Source of the DNA: Candidatus Methanorudis spinitermitis
Lineage (GTDB): Archaea > Methanobacteriota > Methanobacteria > Methanobacteriales > Methanobacteriaceae
NCBI GenBank assembly: GCA_031286225.1
Contig: JAITUQ010000018.1
Location: forward strand, 1 to 45,063
Direction: 5' to 3'
DNA: 45,063 bases
Shown here: positions 17,909 to 27,041 of the stretch, in pieces
How positions within the stretch are numbered: position 1 is the stretch's first letter
Layout: the number at the start of each line of letters is the position of its first letter
Made by a program: the position numbers and the translations under genes
The notes under the pieces: generated by a model
What the model saw: the letters and a program-made list of their open reading frames with translations, nothing else
Told to the model about the DNA's origin: nothing
Database searches by the model: none

Positions 17909-18967
17909 ATGTTTTGCCCTGAATGTGGGAATTCTAACTCTGAAATGATAGAAGGGCTTTGTAAAGAATGTTTTTTAAAACAGTTCTCAATATTAAAAAT
18001 CCCTGAAAATACTGAAGTTACAGTTTGTACTCACTGTAATGCAAAATTAGAAGAAGGAAAATGGAAAGAATCCAATATTTTAGAAGAAGAAATAATATAC
18101 AGGGCCTTGGAAAGAGCTATTGAAACTGATTCATTAATTGAAAAAGAAGAGATAGAGTTAAAAATCCTTCAAATGAGGGGAACAATTGCCGAATGTTATA
18201 TTGAAGCAGTAGCTACTGTATTAGGGGAAAAAATTCACCAATCATATGAAGTTGAAGTTAGGTTAAAAAGAACAGTTTGTCCAGATTGTAGCAAGATGAA
18301 TTCTGGATATTATGAAGCTGTAATACAATTTAGAGCAGATAATAGAGAATTAGCCACTGAAGAACTTGTACAAACAGATGAAATTGTAAAAAAATCATTG
18401 TTCACTCAATCAAAAAAAAATAAATTAGCTTATTTAGCTGAAAAAGTCACTATGAAAGAAGGAATAGATTATTATATTGGATCTTATAAAGCAGCTAAAA
18501 AAATTACTAATGATATTAAAAACAGATTTGGCGGACTAACTAAAGAATCTCCAAGACTGATAGGTCAGGATAAATCTACAGGAAAAGGACTATATAGGAT
18601 ATGGATATCATTAAGACTTCCAAACTTTAAAACAAATGATATTGTCAAATACTTAAATAAAATTGGACAAGTAATAGCTATTGATGGAAATAAAGTTCTA
18701 GTTAATGATTTAAATAGCTTTGGTAATTTTTCTGTTTTTTTGAAAGAATATGATTCTATAAAAGTTGTAAAAACTGCAAAAGAAATCAAAACAAGTAATA
18801 TAATTTCGAAATCTCCAAGTAAAATTCAAATTTTAGATCCTGATAACTATGAGGTGGTTGACATAGCTACACACAAAATATTTGATGGATATGAAATTGG
18901 AGATGAAGTAAATGTTGTTAAAATTGATGAAAATTTATATATAGTTCCTGAAATTGAAAACATCTAA
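17909..18967 (+). CDS. NMD3-family protein (60S export / large-subunit biogenesis factor homolog)
   Basis: A 352-residue archaeal NMD3 protein. The N-terminal zinc part has four CxxC pairs: CPEC and CKEC within the first 30 residues, CTHC near residue 41 and CPDC near 125. The rest holds the conserved NMD3 core, including FRADNRELA, KEGIDYYIGSYKAAKKI and a C-terminal OB-like domain with GYEIGDEVNVV. In eukaryotes NMD3 joins large subunits and takes them out of the nucleus; archaeal homologs are thought to act in large-subunit assembly or anti-association. The ATG has no strong ribosome binding site. Its place after aIF2-beta supports a translation role. Confidence 0.9.
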   Translation: MFCPECGNSNSEMIEGLCKECFLKQFSILKIPENTEVTVCTHCNAKLEEGKWKESNILEEEIIYRALERAIETDSLIEKEEIELKILQMRGTIAECYIEAVATVLGEKIHQSYEVEVRLKRTVCPDCSKMNSGYYEAVIQFRADNRELATEELVQTDEIVKKSLFTQSKKNKLAYLAEKVTMKEGIDYYIGSYKAAKKITNDIKNRFGGLTKESPRLIGQDKSTGKGLYRIWISLRLPNFKTNDIVKYLNKIGQVIAIDGNKVLVNDLNSFGNFSVFLKEYDSIKVVKTAKEIKTSNIISKSPSKIQILDPDNYEVVDIATHKIFDGYEIGDEVNVVKIDENLYIVPEIENI

Positions 18968-19157
18968 AAATATTAATTTAAAACAAAGTTTAAAGTGAAA
19001 ATAGGAAAATACTGTTTTTTCTTAAAAAATAGATAGCTTAATAAAAATCAATGATAATTTTTATTTTTAATCATTTAAAAACTAAACACCTTATTTTTTG
19101 AAAATAAACAATTATTAAATGCCAATGATTAATAATAGGTAAATTTGAAGATAGTAA

Positions 19158-19180
19158 TATATTTATAATGAGTATATACT
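19158..19180 (+). promoter_or_regulatory. Candidate promoter of tyrS with a 10-bp palindrome
   Basis: TATATTTATAAT at 19158-19169 resembles an archaeal TATA box, and the perfect palindrome AGTATATACT follows at 19171-19180, where a bound protein would block the start of transcription. The pair is 50-70 bases upstream of the tyrS ATG. Function is inferred from position. Confidence 0.3.
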
Positions 19181-19227
19181 AATATTATTTAATTAATATC
19201 ATAATTTTAAGGATTACAAGTGATTAT

Positions 19228-20196
19228 ATGGATAAGAAAGTAAAAGTGGAAATAATCAGAAAAAAAACATTAGAAGTCATAAATACTGAGGAACTAGATA
19301 AAAAGCTTGAAAAAAAGAGTCCAATAGTTTATACTGGATATGAACCATCAGGAAAAATTCACTTAGGTCATGCAATTACAATAATTAAACTTAAGCAATT
19401 ACAAGAGATTGGATTTAAAATTAAAATACTCCTTGCTGATTATCATGCTTATTTAAATGGAAAAGGAACTATTGAAGAAATTGAAGAAATGGCAGAATAT
19501 AACAAAAAATGCTTTTTAGCTTTTGGATTATCAAAGGAAAATACTGAATTCATATTAGGTTCAAGTTTTCAGACAAGCCATGACTATGTTAAGGATTTAT
19601 ACAAATTAGCTAATTTAACAACTTTAAGCCGATCAAAAAGAAGTATGGATCAAGTTAGTAGGAGTTCTAAAAATCCAAAAGTAGCTAATGTTCTTTATCC
19701 CTTGATGCAAGTTGTTGATATGAAATTTTTAAATGTTGATGTAGCTTTAGGTGGAATGGAGCAGAGAAAAATACAAATGCTTGCAAGAGAACACTTACCA
19801 AAGCTTGATTTTGAAGTTCCTGTTTGTATACATACACCACTCCTTCATGGACTTGATGGGGATGAAAAAATGTCTTCAAGTAAAGGGAACTTAATAGCTA
19901 TTGATGATACGGAAGGAGAAATAGTTGAAAAGATTAAAAAAAGCTATTGTCCACTGAAGGAAGCAGAAGGAAATCCTATAATTGAAATAGCTAGTCATTT
20001 TATATTTTCAAATCAAGATGAGATAATAATTGAAAGAGATGAGAAGTTTGGTGGAAACTTAAATTTAAGTGAAACAGAACTAATTGATATGTATACTAGT
20101 GGAGAATTACATCCTGCTGATTTAAAGAGTGCAGTTAGTAAATTTATGATAGAATATTTAAAGTCAGTTCGTGAATATATGTTAAATAACCAATAG
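19228..20196 (+). CDS. tyrS: Tyrosyl-tRNA synthetase
   Basis: A 322-residue class I synthetase of the archaeal/eukaryotic type, which charges tRNA-Tyr. The HIGH-like motif is HLGH (residues 45-48) in [10 protein letters not shown], and the KMSKS-like motif is KMSSS (214-218). Tyr34-equivalent YTGYEPSG and the tyrosine-binding run [25 protein letters not shown] are in place. The anticodon-binding C-terminal region is short, as in Methanocaldococcus TyrRS. AAGTGAT lies 4 bases before the ATG. A hairpin follows the stop (20215-20230). Tyrosine is also made by the prephenate dehydrogenase encoded at 30687. Confidence 0.95.
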   Translation: MDKKVKVEIIRKKTLEVINTEELDKKLEKKSPIVYTGYEPSGKIHLGHAITIIKLKQLQEIGFKIKILLADYHAYLNGKGTIEEIEEMAEYNKKCFLAFGLSKENTEFILGSSFQTSHDYVKDLYKLANLTTLSRSKRSMDQVSRSSKNPKVANVLYPLMQVVDMKFLNVDVALGGMEQRKIQMLAREHLPKLDFEVPVCIHTPLLHGLDGDEKMSSSKGNLIAIDDTEGEIVEKIKKSYCPLKEAEGNPIIEIASHFIFSNQDEIIIERDEKFGGNLNLSETELIDMYTSGELHPADLKSAVSKFMIEYLKSVREYMLNNQ

Positions 20197-20645
20197 CTTC
20201 AATTAATATTATCCGCCATTAATCAATGGCTTACATTAATATTATTAGCTATGGAATATATTGTTAGTAATTCTTTTTAAAATGAAATTATTTTTTTATT
20301 ATTTATCCTGTCCATTTTTAAAAATATCATTAAAAAATAAGTATAATGAAAAAATAACAAAATACTAAATATTCATAAAATTCAATAACATATTAAATAA
20401 TAATAGTATAATAAATATGGAATTATTTTCAACTAAAATTAATTTAATTTCTATTAAATATTAATTTAAATTAATTTAATTTTCATTTAAAAGTAATTAA
20501 TTAATGTAGTTTATAAATTATAAATAGATGGAATCATTATTATTTTTTATTGAAAATATAATATAATTAAAACTTAAAACTATAATCACTACTTATAAAC
20601 ATACTAAAAATCATTTAATCAAAATATTAATTTAAAAGGGATATT
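20197..20645. other. Intergenic region after tyrS
   Basis: About 450 bases. It starts with a G/C-bearing hairpin (20215-20230) flanked on both sides by TTAATATTAT, then becomes plain A/T-rich DNA with several TTAATTTAAATTAA-like runs around 20450-20510. No gene seen. Confidence 0.5.
20215..20230 (+). terminator. Hairpin downstream of tyrS
   Basis: GCCATT-aatc-AATGGC is a perfect 6-bp stem with a 4-base loop, 18 bases after the tyrS stop, and is the only G/C-rich stem in the spacer. It lacks an immediate T run, so it may be a 3'-end protection or processing element more than a terminator. Confidence 0.4.
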
Positions 20646-20852
20646 ATGGAATATGAAATGAGGTTACCAAATGGTGTTGGAGAACAAATACTTGCACATA
20701 CTATTGAAAAATTTGAAGTAAAGTTGAAACACACTGAATATGGGCCTATACTTGTTGGAACAGTAGAAGAATTAGAGAATGCAAAAGATTTCATAGTAAA
20801 ATCAATAAATGATAGATTAAATGAGCTTTCAAATGAAGATGGGGGAAATTAA
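20646..20852 (+). CDS. Small conserved-looking protein of unknown function
   Basis: A 68-residue acidic protein I do not recognise. AGGGAT sits 4 bases before the ATG, codon use is like the neighbours, and the sequence is balanced and soluble, so it looks real. It has a beta-like start (YEMRLPNGVGEQILAHTIEKFEVKLKH), a turn with EYGPILVGTVEEL and a C-terminal helix with AKDFIVKSINDRLNEL, suggesting a small alpha/beta fold. It is convergent with tmk and separated from tyrS by a long spacer, so context says little. Confidence 0.65.
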   Translation: MEYEMRLPNGVGEQILAHTIEKFEVKLKHTEYGPILVGTVEELENAKDFIVKSINDRLNELSNEDGGN

Positions 20853-20996
20853 AAAAAGTTTTCATTTGAATATTTCATTAACAAGAATAAAATTTTATAA
20901 TAAAATAAAAAATCAAATAAATTTACACATAAATATTGGAAAAAATAAGTTTCCTATTATAAATATATTTTTCATCTTCAAAACATTATTATCTAC

Positions 20997-21590
20997 TCAA
21001 TCAATACCATCAACACAAATTCCAAGTAAAGAAGCTACTACTTTTTTGATGTCTGAATTAACTTTGTTTTCTCCATTGTTAGCATTCACGATTTTAAAAT
21101 TATTTTTATTGTTCTTAGCTAATTCAATATATTTTTCACGGACGTTTATTAAAAAAGATTTTTTTTCAAACTCATCAGTTTTTAAACATCTTGAAATAGC
21201 TAAATTAACATCTAAATCCAGTAAAATAGCTAAATCAGGAGTTTTTACAAATTTATTAATTTCTAAAATCCAATCCTCAGAATTTTGATAAGCTAAACTT
21301 GAATAAAAAGATCTATCACTAATAACTATCTTGTTTTCTTTCTCATATTTAGATATTTTTTCCATGAGAGTTAATCTATCAGCTGCAAAGAGTAAAGCTA
21401 ATATTTTTTGAGTATTTGAAGATGTGGCATCTGGAGATGTTAAAATTTTTCTAATGAGCAAACCAATTTCTGAGCCTGTAGGTTCAACGACTTTTTTAAC
21501 CTTAAATCCTGAATCAATTAGCCATTGACTTAAAAGTTCTATTTGCGTAGATTTTCCAGTTCCATCAATTCCTTCTAAACAAATATACAT
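20997..21590 (-). CDS. tmk: Thymidylate kinase
   Basis: A 197-residue dTMP kinase that phosphorylates dTMP to dTDP. The P-loop is GIDGTGKST at residues 7-15, followed by Q, as in most Tmk. The DRSFYSSLAYQ segment is the Asp-Arg nucleotide-binding motif, LLDLDVNLAISRC holds the conserved Asp strand, and EKYIELAKNN near the end fits the LID/C-terminal helix. An upstream ATG at 21647 would add 19 mostly hydrophobic residues that no Tmk has; the ATG at 21590 gives MYICLEGIDG, the normal N-terminus. It is convergent with the 68-residue gene and divergent from the U32 gene. Confidence 0.92.
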   Translation of the reverse strand: MYICLEGIDGTGKSTQIELLSQWLIDSGFKVKKVVEPTGSEIGLLIRKILTSPDATSSNTQKILALLFAADRLTLMEKISKYEKENKIVISDRSFYSSLAYQNSEDWILEINKFVKTPDLAILLDLDVNLAISRCLKTDEFEKKSFLINVREKYIELAKNNKNNFKIVNANNGENKVNSDIKKVVASLLGICVDGID

Positions 21591-21944
21591 GTAGTTAAAT
21601 AGAACTTTAAAATATATAAAATTTAAAAAGTATAGAAATAGTACCATAATTTTAAAAAATACATAGTATTTAACAAAACTTTTTTTTTAAAATTATTAAA
21701 ATTATATTAGCTAATATTATATTAGTTATTAAAATAAAAATAATAAATACTTTTATAATGAAAATAATGAAAATTACTAATTTAATATAAAAAATAATGA
21801 ATATGATTTAATTTTATATGAAAATAATAATCATGATAAAAATTATTAGTTTAAAAAGTTACTATAGAATAAGAAACATAAAAAATTTTAAAAAATAAAT
21901 TTTATACTCATATTATTTAAAAAGTTAAATAAAACTGATTATTT
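21591..21944. other. Divergent intergenic region
   Basis: About 350 bases of A/T-rich DNA holding the tmk and U32 promoters. There are several near-repeats of AAAATAATGA(A/T) between 21740 and 21840 but no clear unit. No gene seen. Confidence 0.45.
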
Positions 21945-24900
21945 ATGAAAATACCTGAATTATTAGCTCCTGTAGGATCAATTGAACATTTGAAAGTAGC
22001 TATTTTTTCTGGAGCAAGTTCAATTTATTTGTCTGGGAAAAAATTTGGTGCAAGACAATATGCTATGAATCTAAGCTTTAGAGAAATTAAAGAGACAGTA
22101 AAATTTGCACATTTATACAATGTGAAAGTTTATGTTACGGTAAATACCTTAATAAAGGAAGAAGAGATATTAAATGTAATAGAATATTTATTAAATCTTT
22201 ATAAGATTGGTGCTGATGCAGTTTTAATTCAAGATATAGGAATTGTTAAATTAATAAGAGAAATTATTCCAAATTTAGCTATACACAGCTCAACGCAAAT
22301 GAATATTCAAAATAAGGAAGGGATTAAATGGGCTGTAGCTAATGGTATTAAAAGAGTTGTTCTTCCAAGAGAGCTGAATTTAGATGAGCTAAAGGAAATA
22401 ACTGATTTTGCTCATGAAAATGGGGTGGAGGTTGAAATATTTATCCATGGGGCACTGTGTTATTCTTACTCAGGAAGGTGCTTATTTTCATCATTTAAAG
22501 GTGGTAGAAGTGGAAATAGAGGAATTTGTGCTCAACCTTGTAGAGAAAAATATCAAATAGCTATTAAATCAAAAGATAAAGGGTTAAATTCTGAAAATAA
22601 ATTTGTTATTTCTAATAATGATAAAGATAAAAGATTAACTAAGAAAATAACAACCCCAATTTCTAATGAAAAATACTTCTTATCTCTCAAAGACCTTTCA
22701 CTTTTTAATGAGCTTGAAGCATTTGAAAAAATAGGTGTTGATAGCTTAAAAATTGAAGGAAGAATGCGAAATGTGAATTATGTAGCTATTGTTGTAAATA
22801 GCTATAGAAAATTATTAAATAAATTAAAATATATGAAAAATTCGAATTTTAATAAATATAATAATGAATTTAAGAAAAAAAGAAAAAAATATAATAAATT
22901 TAAAAGTAATATGAATAAAAATCAGCTCAACAGCTTCAAACAGGACATTGTTTATAAAAAAGCTATTGAAGATTTAAAATTAGTTTTTAACAGAGAATTT
23001 ACTACTGGTCATTTATTAAATCAAAGCTCTGATGAAATATTAAACATAGAAAGTCCTGGAGATAGTGGACTTTATATTGGTAAAGTTGATTCTTTCTCTA
23101 AAAAAACTGGAGAAATAGCTATTTCACTTGATTCAAATCTAATTACCATTCCTGAAAAGGGAGATGGGCTTTTAATAAAAGGTAAAAAGACAATATCCAA
23201 GAAAAATAAAAAAAATAAAAACAACCATAATAATATTAAAAATTCTAAAAATATTGAAAATAGTTATGGCTTAGAAATATCAAAAAATCCTATTTTAAAA
23301 GTAAAACCTGAGAAAAATAATCAAATATTAATTATAAAGAAGGTTAAGGAAAATAAGGAAATTAATATTGATTTTGATAAAAATTCAAAGGTTTATTTAA
23401 GTAAAAGAAAAGCTATATCGGATTATGCTAAAAACCTAGTTCATGATAATTCAAAGCAAATAATCAGAAGGTCACGAGTGTTTATTCAATTTGACATTGT
23501 TAAATCAAATTACCCTATTATAAAAGGAAAAGTTATTTTAGCTAATGGTAAAAAGATTGATATTTCAAAAAAAAGTAACATTCCTTGGGAAATAGCTAAA
23601 AACAAACCAATAACTAAGGAACAATTAAAAAAACAGCTATTTAAAATTGGAAACCTCCCGTTGTATATTGAAAAAATTTCAATTAATTATAAAGAAGATT
23701 TATTTGCTCCAATCAGTGAAATAAATAAATTAAGACGAGAATTTTTTAAAGATTTAGAAAATTCAATTATTATTAGCTATTTACCTGATGAAAATGAATT
23801 TCAACTTGCAAAAAACAATTTTAAAAAATTTCAAAAGATAAAAAATAAGCTAGCCATTGAAAGTAAAGTACCTATCAAAGATAACATAGTTTTTGAAAAT
23901 AAAAAACTTGGGAAAAACTATGAGGTTGCTGAAAGTAAAATCCCTATTGTAAATGATAGAAGTAAAAAAAACAATGAAAATAGCTTAGCGATTTATTTAA
24001 ATAATTTAAATGCATTAAAATCTTTAAATGAAAAAAATAATGTTTATAATAGAGTTTATTTAGAAATTCCTCCAAAAAATCAATATTTATCTTTTGAATA
24101 TAATAATGATAAAGAAAAAAGAAACAAAATAGATATTAGCTATATTATAAATTATATGAAAGAAGCATTAGCTATTTCTAAAGATCAAAAGTATGAATTA
24201 GTATGGAAATGGCCAGATATTGCACATCAAAAAGTAATCAATGATTTTATAAAAGCATTAGCTATATTGAAAAAATTGGATATGAATATTAATGTTATGA
24301 CTGGTTTAATTGGAATATCTAATTATTTGAAAAAAAAGTTTGAAGTAGATATTTTTGGGTTTCATCCTCTTAATATTTACAATAGTATAAGTATATTAAA
24401 ATTAAACGAATACAAACTTTTAACCATATCTCCAGAACTATCAAAAAAAGATATAGCTAATTTAAATAAAGAATATTTAAAATCAAAAGACTATAATATG
24501 AAATCATTAGCTAGTTCAAACATTCGGACAATTCCTCTTATAGAGGTATTAGTCCATGGGAATATAGAATTATTAGTAAGTAAAAATGACTTTATTTCCA
24601 AAAAATTACTACAAAACATTGAAAAAATCCAAAAATCAAAAGAATATGAAATCCCAAACGTAAATGAAATTGAAAATAGTCATGATAATGAACTCTTCAT
24701 TGTGTTAAAAGATTTAAAAAATAATGAATATCCAATAAAAAAAGATATTTATGGAGAGGATAGAATACTTCTTAATTCCAAAGATTTTTCTTTAATTAAT
24801 CATATTTTTTATTTAAAATCAATTGGTATTGAAAATTTTGCAATTGATGGAAGATGGAAGTCTATAGGATATATTAAAAATGTTGGAACTTCTTATAAAA

Positions 24901-25016
24901 AAGTTATTGATTGTGATGATAATTTTAAAATAGACTTAGAAAATATTAAAAAAAAGAGTTCCTATTTCAATCATGTATCTGAAGGAAACTTTATCAATGG
25001 ATTAAAGTCTAAATAA
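21945..25016 (+). CDS. U32 family protein (collagenase-like peptidase / RNA hydroxylation enzyme family), long form
   Basis: A 1023-residue U32 protein. The N-terminal barrel starts KIPELLAPVGSIEHLKVAI and has the family cysteines C172-X6-C179-X15-C195-X3-C199 in HGALCYSYSGRC and ICAQPC, which bind an iron-sulfur cluster in the RNA-hydroxylating members RlhA and TrhP. The signature DSLKIEGRM is at 266-274. Residues about 350-700 resemble the middle domain of two-part U32 proteins, and the C-terminal 300 residues look like a second, degenerate barrel. It is longer than the roughly 800 residues I expect, mostly from Lys/Asn-rich insertions around 208-235, 292-332 and 414-440. Despite the peptidase name, bacterial relatives hydroxylate tRNA or rRNA; which role applies here is not known. 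Confidence 0.85.
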   Translation: MKIPELLAPVGSIEHLKVAIFSGASSIYLSGKKFGARQYAMNLSFREIKETVKFAHLYNVKVYVTVNTLIKEEEILNVIEYLLNLYKIGADAVLIQDIGIVKLIREIIPNLAIHSSTQMNIQNKEGIKWAVANGIKRVVLPRELNLDELKEITDFAHENGVEVEIFIHGALCYSYSGRCLFSSFKGGRSGNRGICAQPCREKYQIAIKSKDKGLNSENKFVISNNDKDKRLTKKITTPISNEKYFLSLKDLSLFNELEAFEKIGVDSLKIEGRMRNVNYVAIVVNSYRKLLNKLKYMKNSNFNKYNNEFKKKRKKYNKFKSNMNKNQLNSFKQDIVYKKAIEDLKLVFNREFTTGHLLNQSSDEILNIESPGDSGLYIGKVDSFSKKTGEIAISLDSNLITIPEKGDGLLIKGKKTISKKNKKNKNNHNNIKNSKNIENSYGLEISKNPILKVKPEKNNQILIIKKVKENKEINIDFDKNSKVYLSKRKAISDYAKNLVHDNSKQIIRRSRVFIQFDIVKSNYPIIKGKVILANGKKIDISKKSNIPWEIAKNKPITKEQLKKQLFKIGNLPLYIEKISINYKEDLFAPISEINKLRREFFKDLENSIIISYLPDENEFQLAKNNFKKFQKIKNKLAIESKVPIKDNIVFENKKLGKNYEVAESKIPIVNDRSKKNNENSLAIYLNNLNALKSLNEKNNVYNRVYLEIPPKNQYLSFEYNNDKEKRNKIDISYIINYMKEALAISKDQKYELVWKWPDIAHQKVINDFIKALAILKKLDMNINVMTGLIGISNYLKKKFEVDIFGFHPLNIYNSISILKLNEYKLLTISPELSKKDIANLNKEYLKSKDYNMKSLASSNIRTIPLIEVLVHGNIELLVSKNDFISKKLLQNIEKIQKSKEYEIPNVNEIENSHDNELFIVLKDLKNNEYPIKKDIYGEDRILLNSKDFSLINHIFYLKSIGIENFAIDGRWKSIGYIKNVGTSYKKVIDCDDNFKIDLENIKKKSSYFNHVSEGNFINGLKSK

Positions 25017-25097
25017 TGCTAAAAATTAAAGAAATTAATTATATTTATATTTTTTTATATTATTCAATCAAATACATCATACATTTAAAAGAATTAT

Positions 25098-26177
25098 TCA
25101 AATTTTATTTTTTTTAGCTTCATTAATAATGATATCTGCTATTTTTTCACCAGAAGATAAGACTTCACCACTATATTTTTTAGTTTGAGTTAAAATATCC
25201 TTTAAATTAGCTAATGATTGGTTAATATTATTATTTAAATGATCTAAATCCGACTCAATTACGGCTCCTGGGAAAATTCCCGCCATATTGTGATATCTAC
25301 CATATTTAACATGTGTCAATGCAACTGAAGGTAGCTCACATGCAATAGCTTCTTGAATCATAACTCCATCATCAGTTAAAATAGCTAAATCAACTACTTC
25401 ATAAAGGTCATCTATCCAATCAATATAACCTAAATTAATGACTTTTTTAGAATCTATTAAATCTAGATACTTTTTTTCTAATGGATGGCCTACTAAAACT
25501 AAATTGTACTTATCAGATACACCTTCAAGTTTGGAATAATTTGCTAAAGCTTTTACCATCATTTCAAATAAAGAAGAGCCAGAAGAAAAAAGGAGTGTTT
25601 TTTTATTTTCATCAAATCCCACCTCTCCAGAATATTTCCTTAATTGTTCTAACCCATTTTCCTTGTTTCCTTTTGCAATAGATGGACTTAATGGAAAAAA
25701 TGATTTAGAAACATTTAACGGAATTTCACTGGATTTAAATAGCTGAGCTTCAGGAAGAACAATACATCGGTTCAATCTTGTACAAACTTTACTGTCAAGA
25801 GGGGTGTCAATTATTCCAACTGCTGGAACTTTAGCTAATTTAGCAGCTATACAACCAACAACTGCTCCCCCTCCTATTATTCCTACAACAACATCAACTT
25901 TTAATTGCTTAATAAGAGTTTTTGTTTCCATTACAGCTTTAAAAGTTTTAATCCCTGCTTTTACAGTATTTATTTTAGTAGCCGCATGTCCTCCAGCTTG
26001 TGGAACTTTAACTTCATGCCAACTGTAACCATTTTTTTTAAATAACAATCCTGGGGCATCATGATCGAGAGCTAATTCACATTGAACTCCTTTGTTTTCT
26101 AAAGATTTGCTAATATTCAATGCATTTACAGCATCTCCTCCCATTCCTCTTCCAGTAATAACTAGTAATGCTTTCAT
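25098..26177 (-). CDS. MurG-like glycosyltransferase (family 28 fold), probable pseudomurein precursor enzyme
   Basis: A 359-residue GT-B enzyme. It opens MKALLVITGRGMGGDAVNALNIS, a glycine-rich loop placed like that of MurG, and has a second Rossmann half with TLLFSSGSSLFEMM and NLVLVGHP, then LGYIDWIDDLYEVVDLAI and DDGVMIQEAIACELPSV, the nucleotide-sugar site. MurG adds GlcNAc to lipid I in bacteria; in pseudomurein-walled archaea MurG-like and MraY-like proteins are proposed to do parallel steps, and an MraY-like gene lies two genes upstream on the same strand. An upstream ATG (26252) is in frame, but GGAAGAT precedes 26177 and the fold begins there. Exact sugar and acceptor are inferred. 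Confidence 0.75.
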   Translation of the reverse strand: MKALLVITGRGMGGDAVNALNISKSLENKGVQCELALDHDAPGLLFKKNGYSWHEVKVPQAGGHAATKINTVKAGIKTFKAVMETKTLIKQLKVDVVVGIIGGGAVVGCIAAKLAKVPAVGIIDTPLDSKVCTRLNRCIVLPEAQLFKSSEIPLNVSKSFFPLSPSIAKGNKENGLEQLRKYSGEVGFDENKKTLLFSSGSSLFEMMVKALANYSKLEGVSDKYNLVLVGHPLEKKYLDLIDSKKVINLGYIDWIDDLYEVVDLAILTDDGVMIQEAIACELPSVALTHVKYGRYHNMAGIFPGAVIESDLDHLNNNINQSLANLKDILTQTKKYSGEVLSSGEKIADIIINEAKKNKI

Positions 26178-26372
26178 TTTATCTTCCAATAGTCTATTAA
26201 ATAAAAAATAAATTTTTAATTGTTGAATGATATTTTTTAAGATATTATCCAATTTTTTTTGACATAATTAAAAAAACTTTTTAAAATTTTTCATAATTTA
26301 ATTATTATTTTACAAAGTTATCTTTGTATAATTTTTTACAATATTTATCTAATATAATTGCTAATAATCAAA

Positions 26373-26921
26373 TTACCTTATCCAATTTACAACATCATTA
26401 TTTCTTTTTGGATTTTCTTGATTGTCATTAGCTTTATAACCAAAAGAAATTCCATATAATGGGACATATCCTTTAGGAATCTTTAAACTAGCTACATTTT
26501 TTTCGTCTTTAAAATAAGAAGCTATTAAACCAATCCAGCATGATCCAATATTTAATCCTTCTGCTGCAAGAAGCATATTTTCAATAGCTGCACTACAGTC
26601 AGCTTCCATGTGTGATGCTTTTTCATATCCTGAAACAACAATTACTGTTGGAGCATTATGTAATATATTTCTTCTAGAATTAGCTATTGACTCTAAAAGT
26701 TTATCTCCAGAGTTTTTCATAAGTTCAAGTGATGTTTCATTAATTTTTTTAAGTAGTTCTTTATTTTGAATTACTGTAAAGTACCATGGTTCCTCAGCTT
26801 TTGCAGTAGGAGCCATTATTCCAGCATTTAATATTTTTTCAATTTCTTCATCTTTTAATTGTTCTCCTGTATATTCTCTTACACTTCGACGATTGTGTAT
26901 AACATTGAAAATATCTTTCAT
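26373..26921 (-). CDS. Nitroreductase family protein
   Basis: A 182-residue FMN-dependent nitroreductase. The N-terminal motif NRRSVREYTGEQL (FMN phosphate contacts) is clear, followed by GIMAPTAKAEEPWYF and the late LGI-type signature AAEGLNIGSCWIGLI. YVPLYGISFGY near the C-terminus closes the fold. Family members reduce nitro groups, flavins or quinones with NAD(P)H; the natural substrate is unknown. Earlier ATGs at 26951 and 26930 are in frame, but GAGATG sits 6 bases before 26921, and the protein then starts MKDIFNVIHNRRSV like relatives. It lies between the MraY-like and MurG-like genes on the same strand. Confidence 0.85.
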   Translation of the reverse strand: MKDIFNVIHNRRSVREYTGEQLKDEEIEKILNAGIMAPTAKAEEPWYFTVIQNKELLKKINETSLELMKNSGDKLLESIANSRRNILHNAPTVIVVSGYEKASHMEADCSAAIENMLLAAEGLNIGSCWIGLIASYFKDEKNVASLKIPKGYVPLYGISFGYKANDNQENPKRNNDVVNWIR

Positions 26922-26976
26922 TTCAAACATCTCTAAATATTGATTTTGCAAAAATCTTTAATATTGGGTTTAATTA

Positions 26977-27027
26977 AATCTAAATATTAATCTTATTAAT
27001 TAATCTAAATATTAATCTTATTAATTA
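26977..27027. repeat. 25-bp tandem duplication
   Basis: Two perfect, adjacent copies of a 25-base unit beginning AATCTAAATATTAATCTT fill most of the 120-base gap between the MraY-like and nitroreductase genes. It looks like a recent slippage or duplication event and would move the nitroreductase promoter relative to any upstream element. Confidence 0.7.
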
Positions 27028-27041
27028 ATATATAGAAAACA

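Noticed and set aside
20821..21288. 155-residue plus-strand frame opposite the 3' part of tmk
   Set aside because: It is antisense to a clear thymidylate kinase, with Ser/Thr/Phe/Leu-rich composition typical of a reversed A/T-rich gene.
21591..21647. 19-residue N-terminal extension of thymidylate kinase
   Set aside because: The extension is hydrophobic, lacks a ribosome site and has no counterpart in Tmk proteins; the fold begins at the ATG at 21590.
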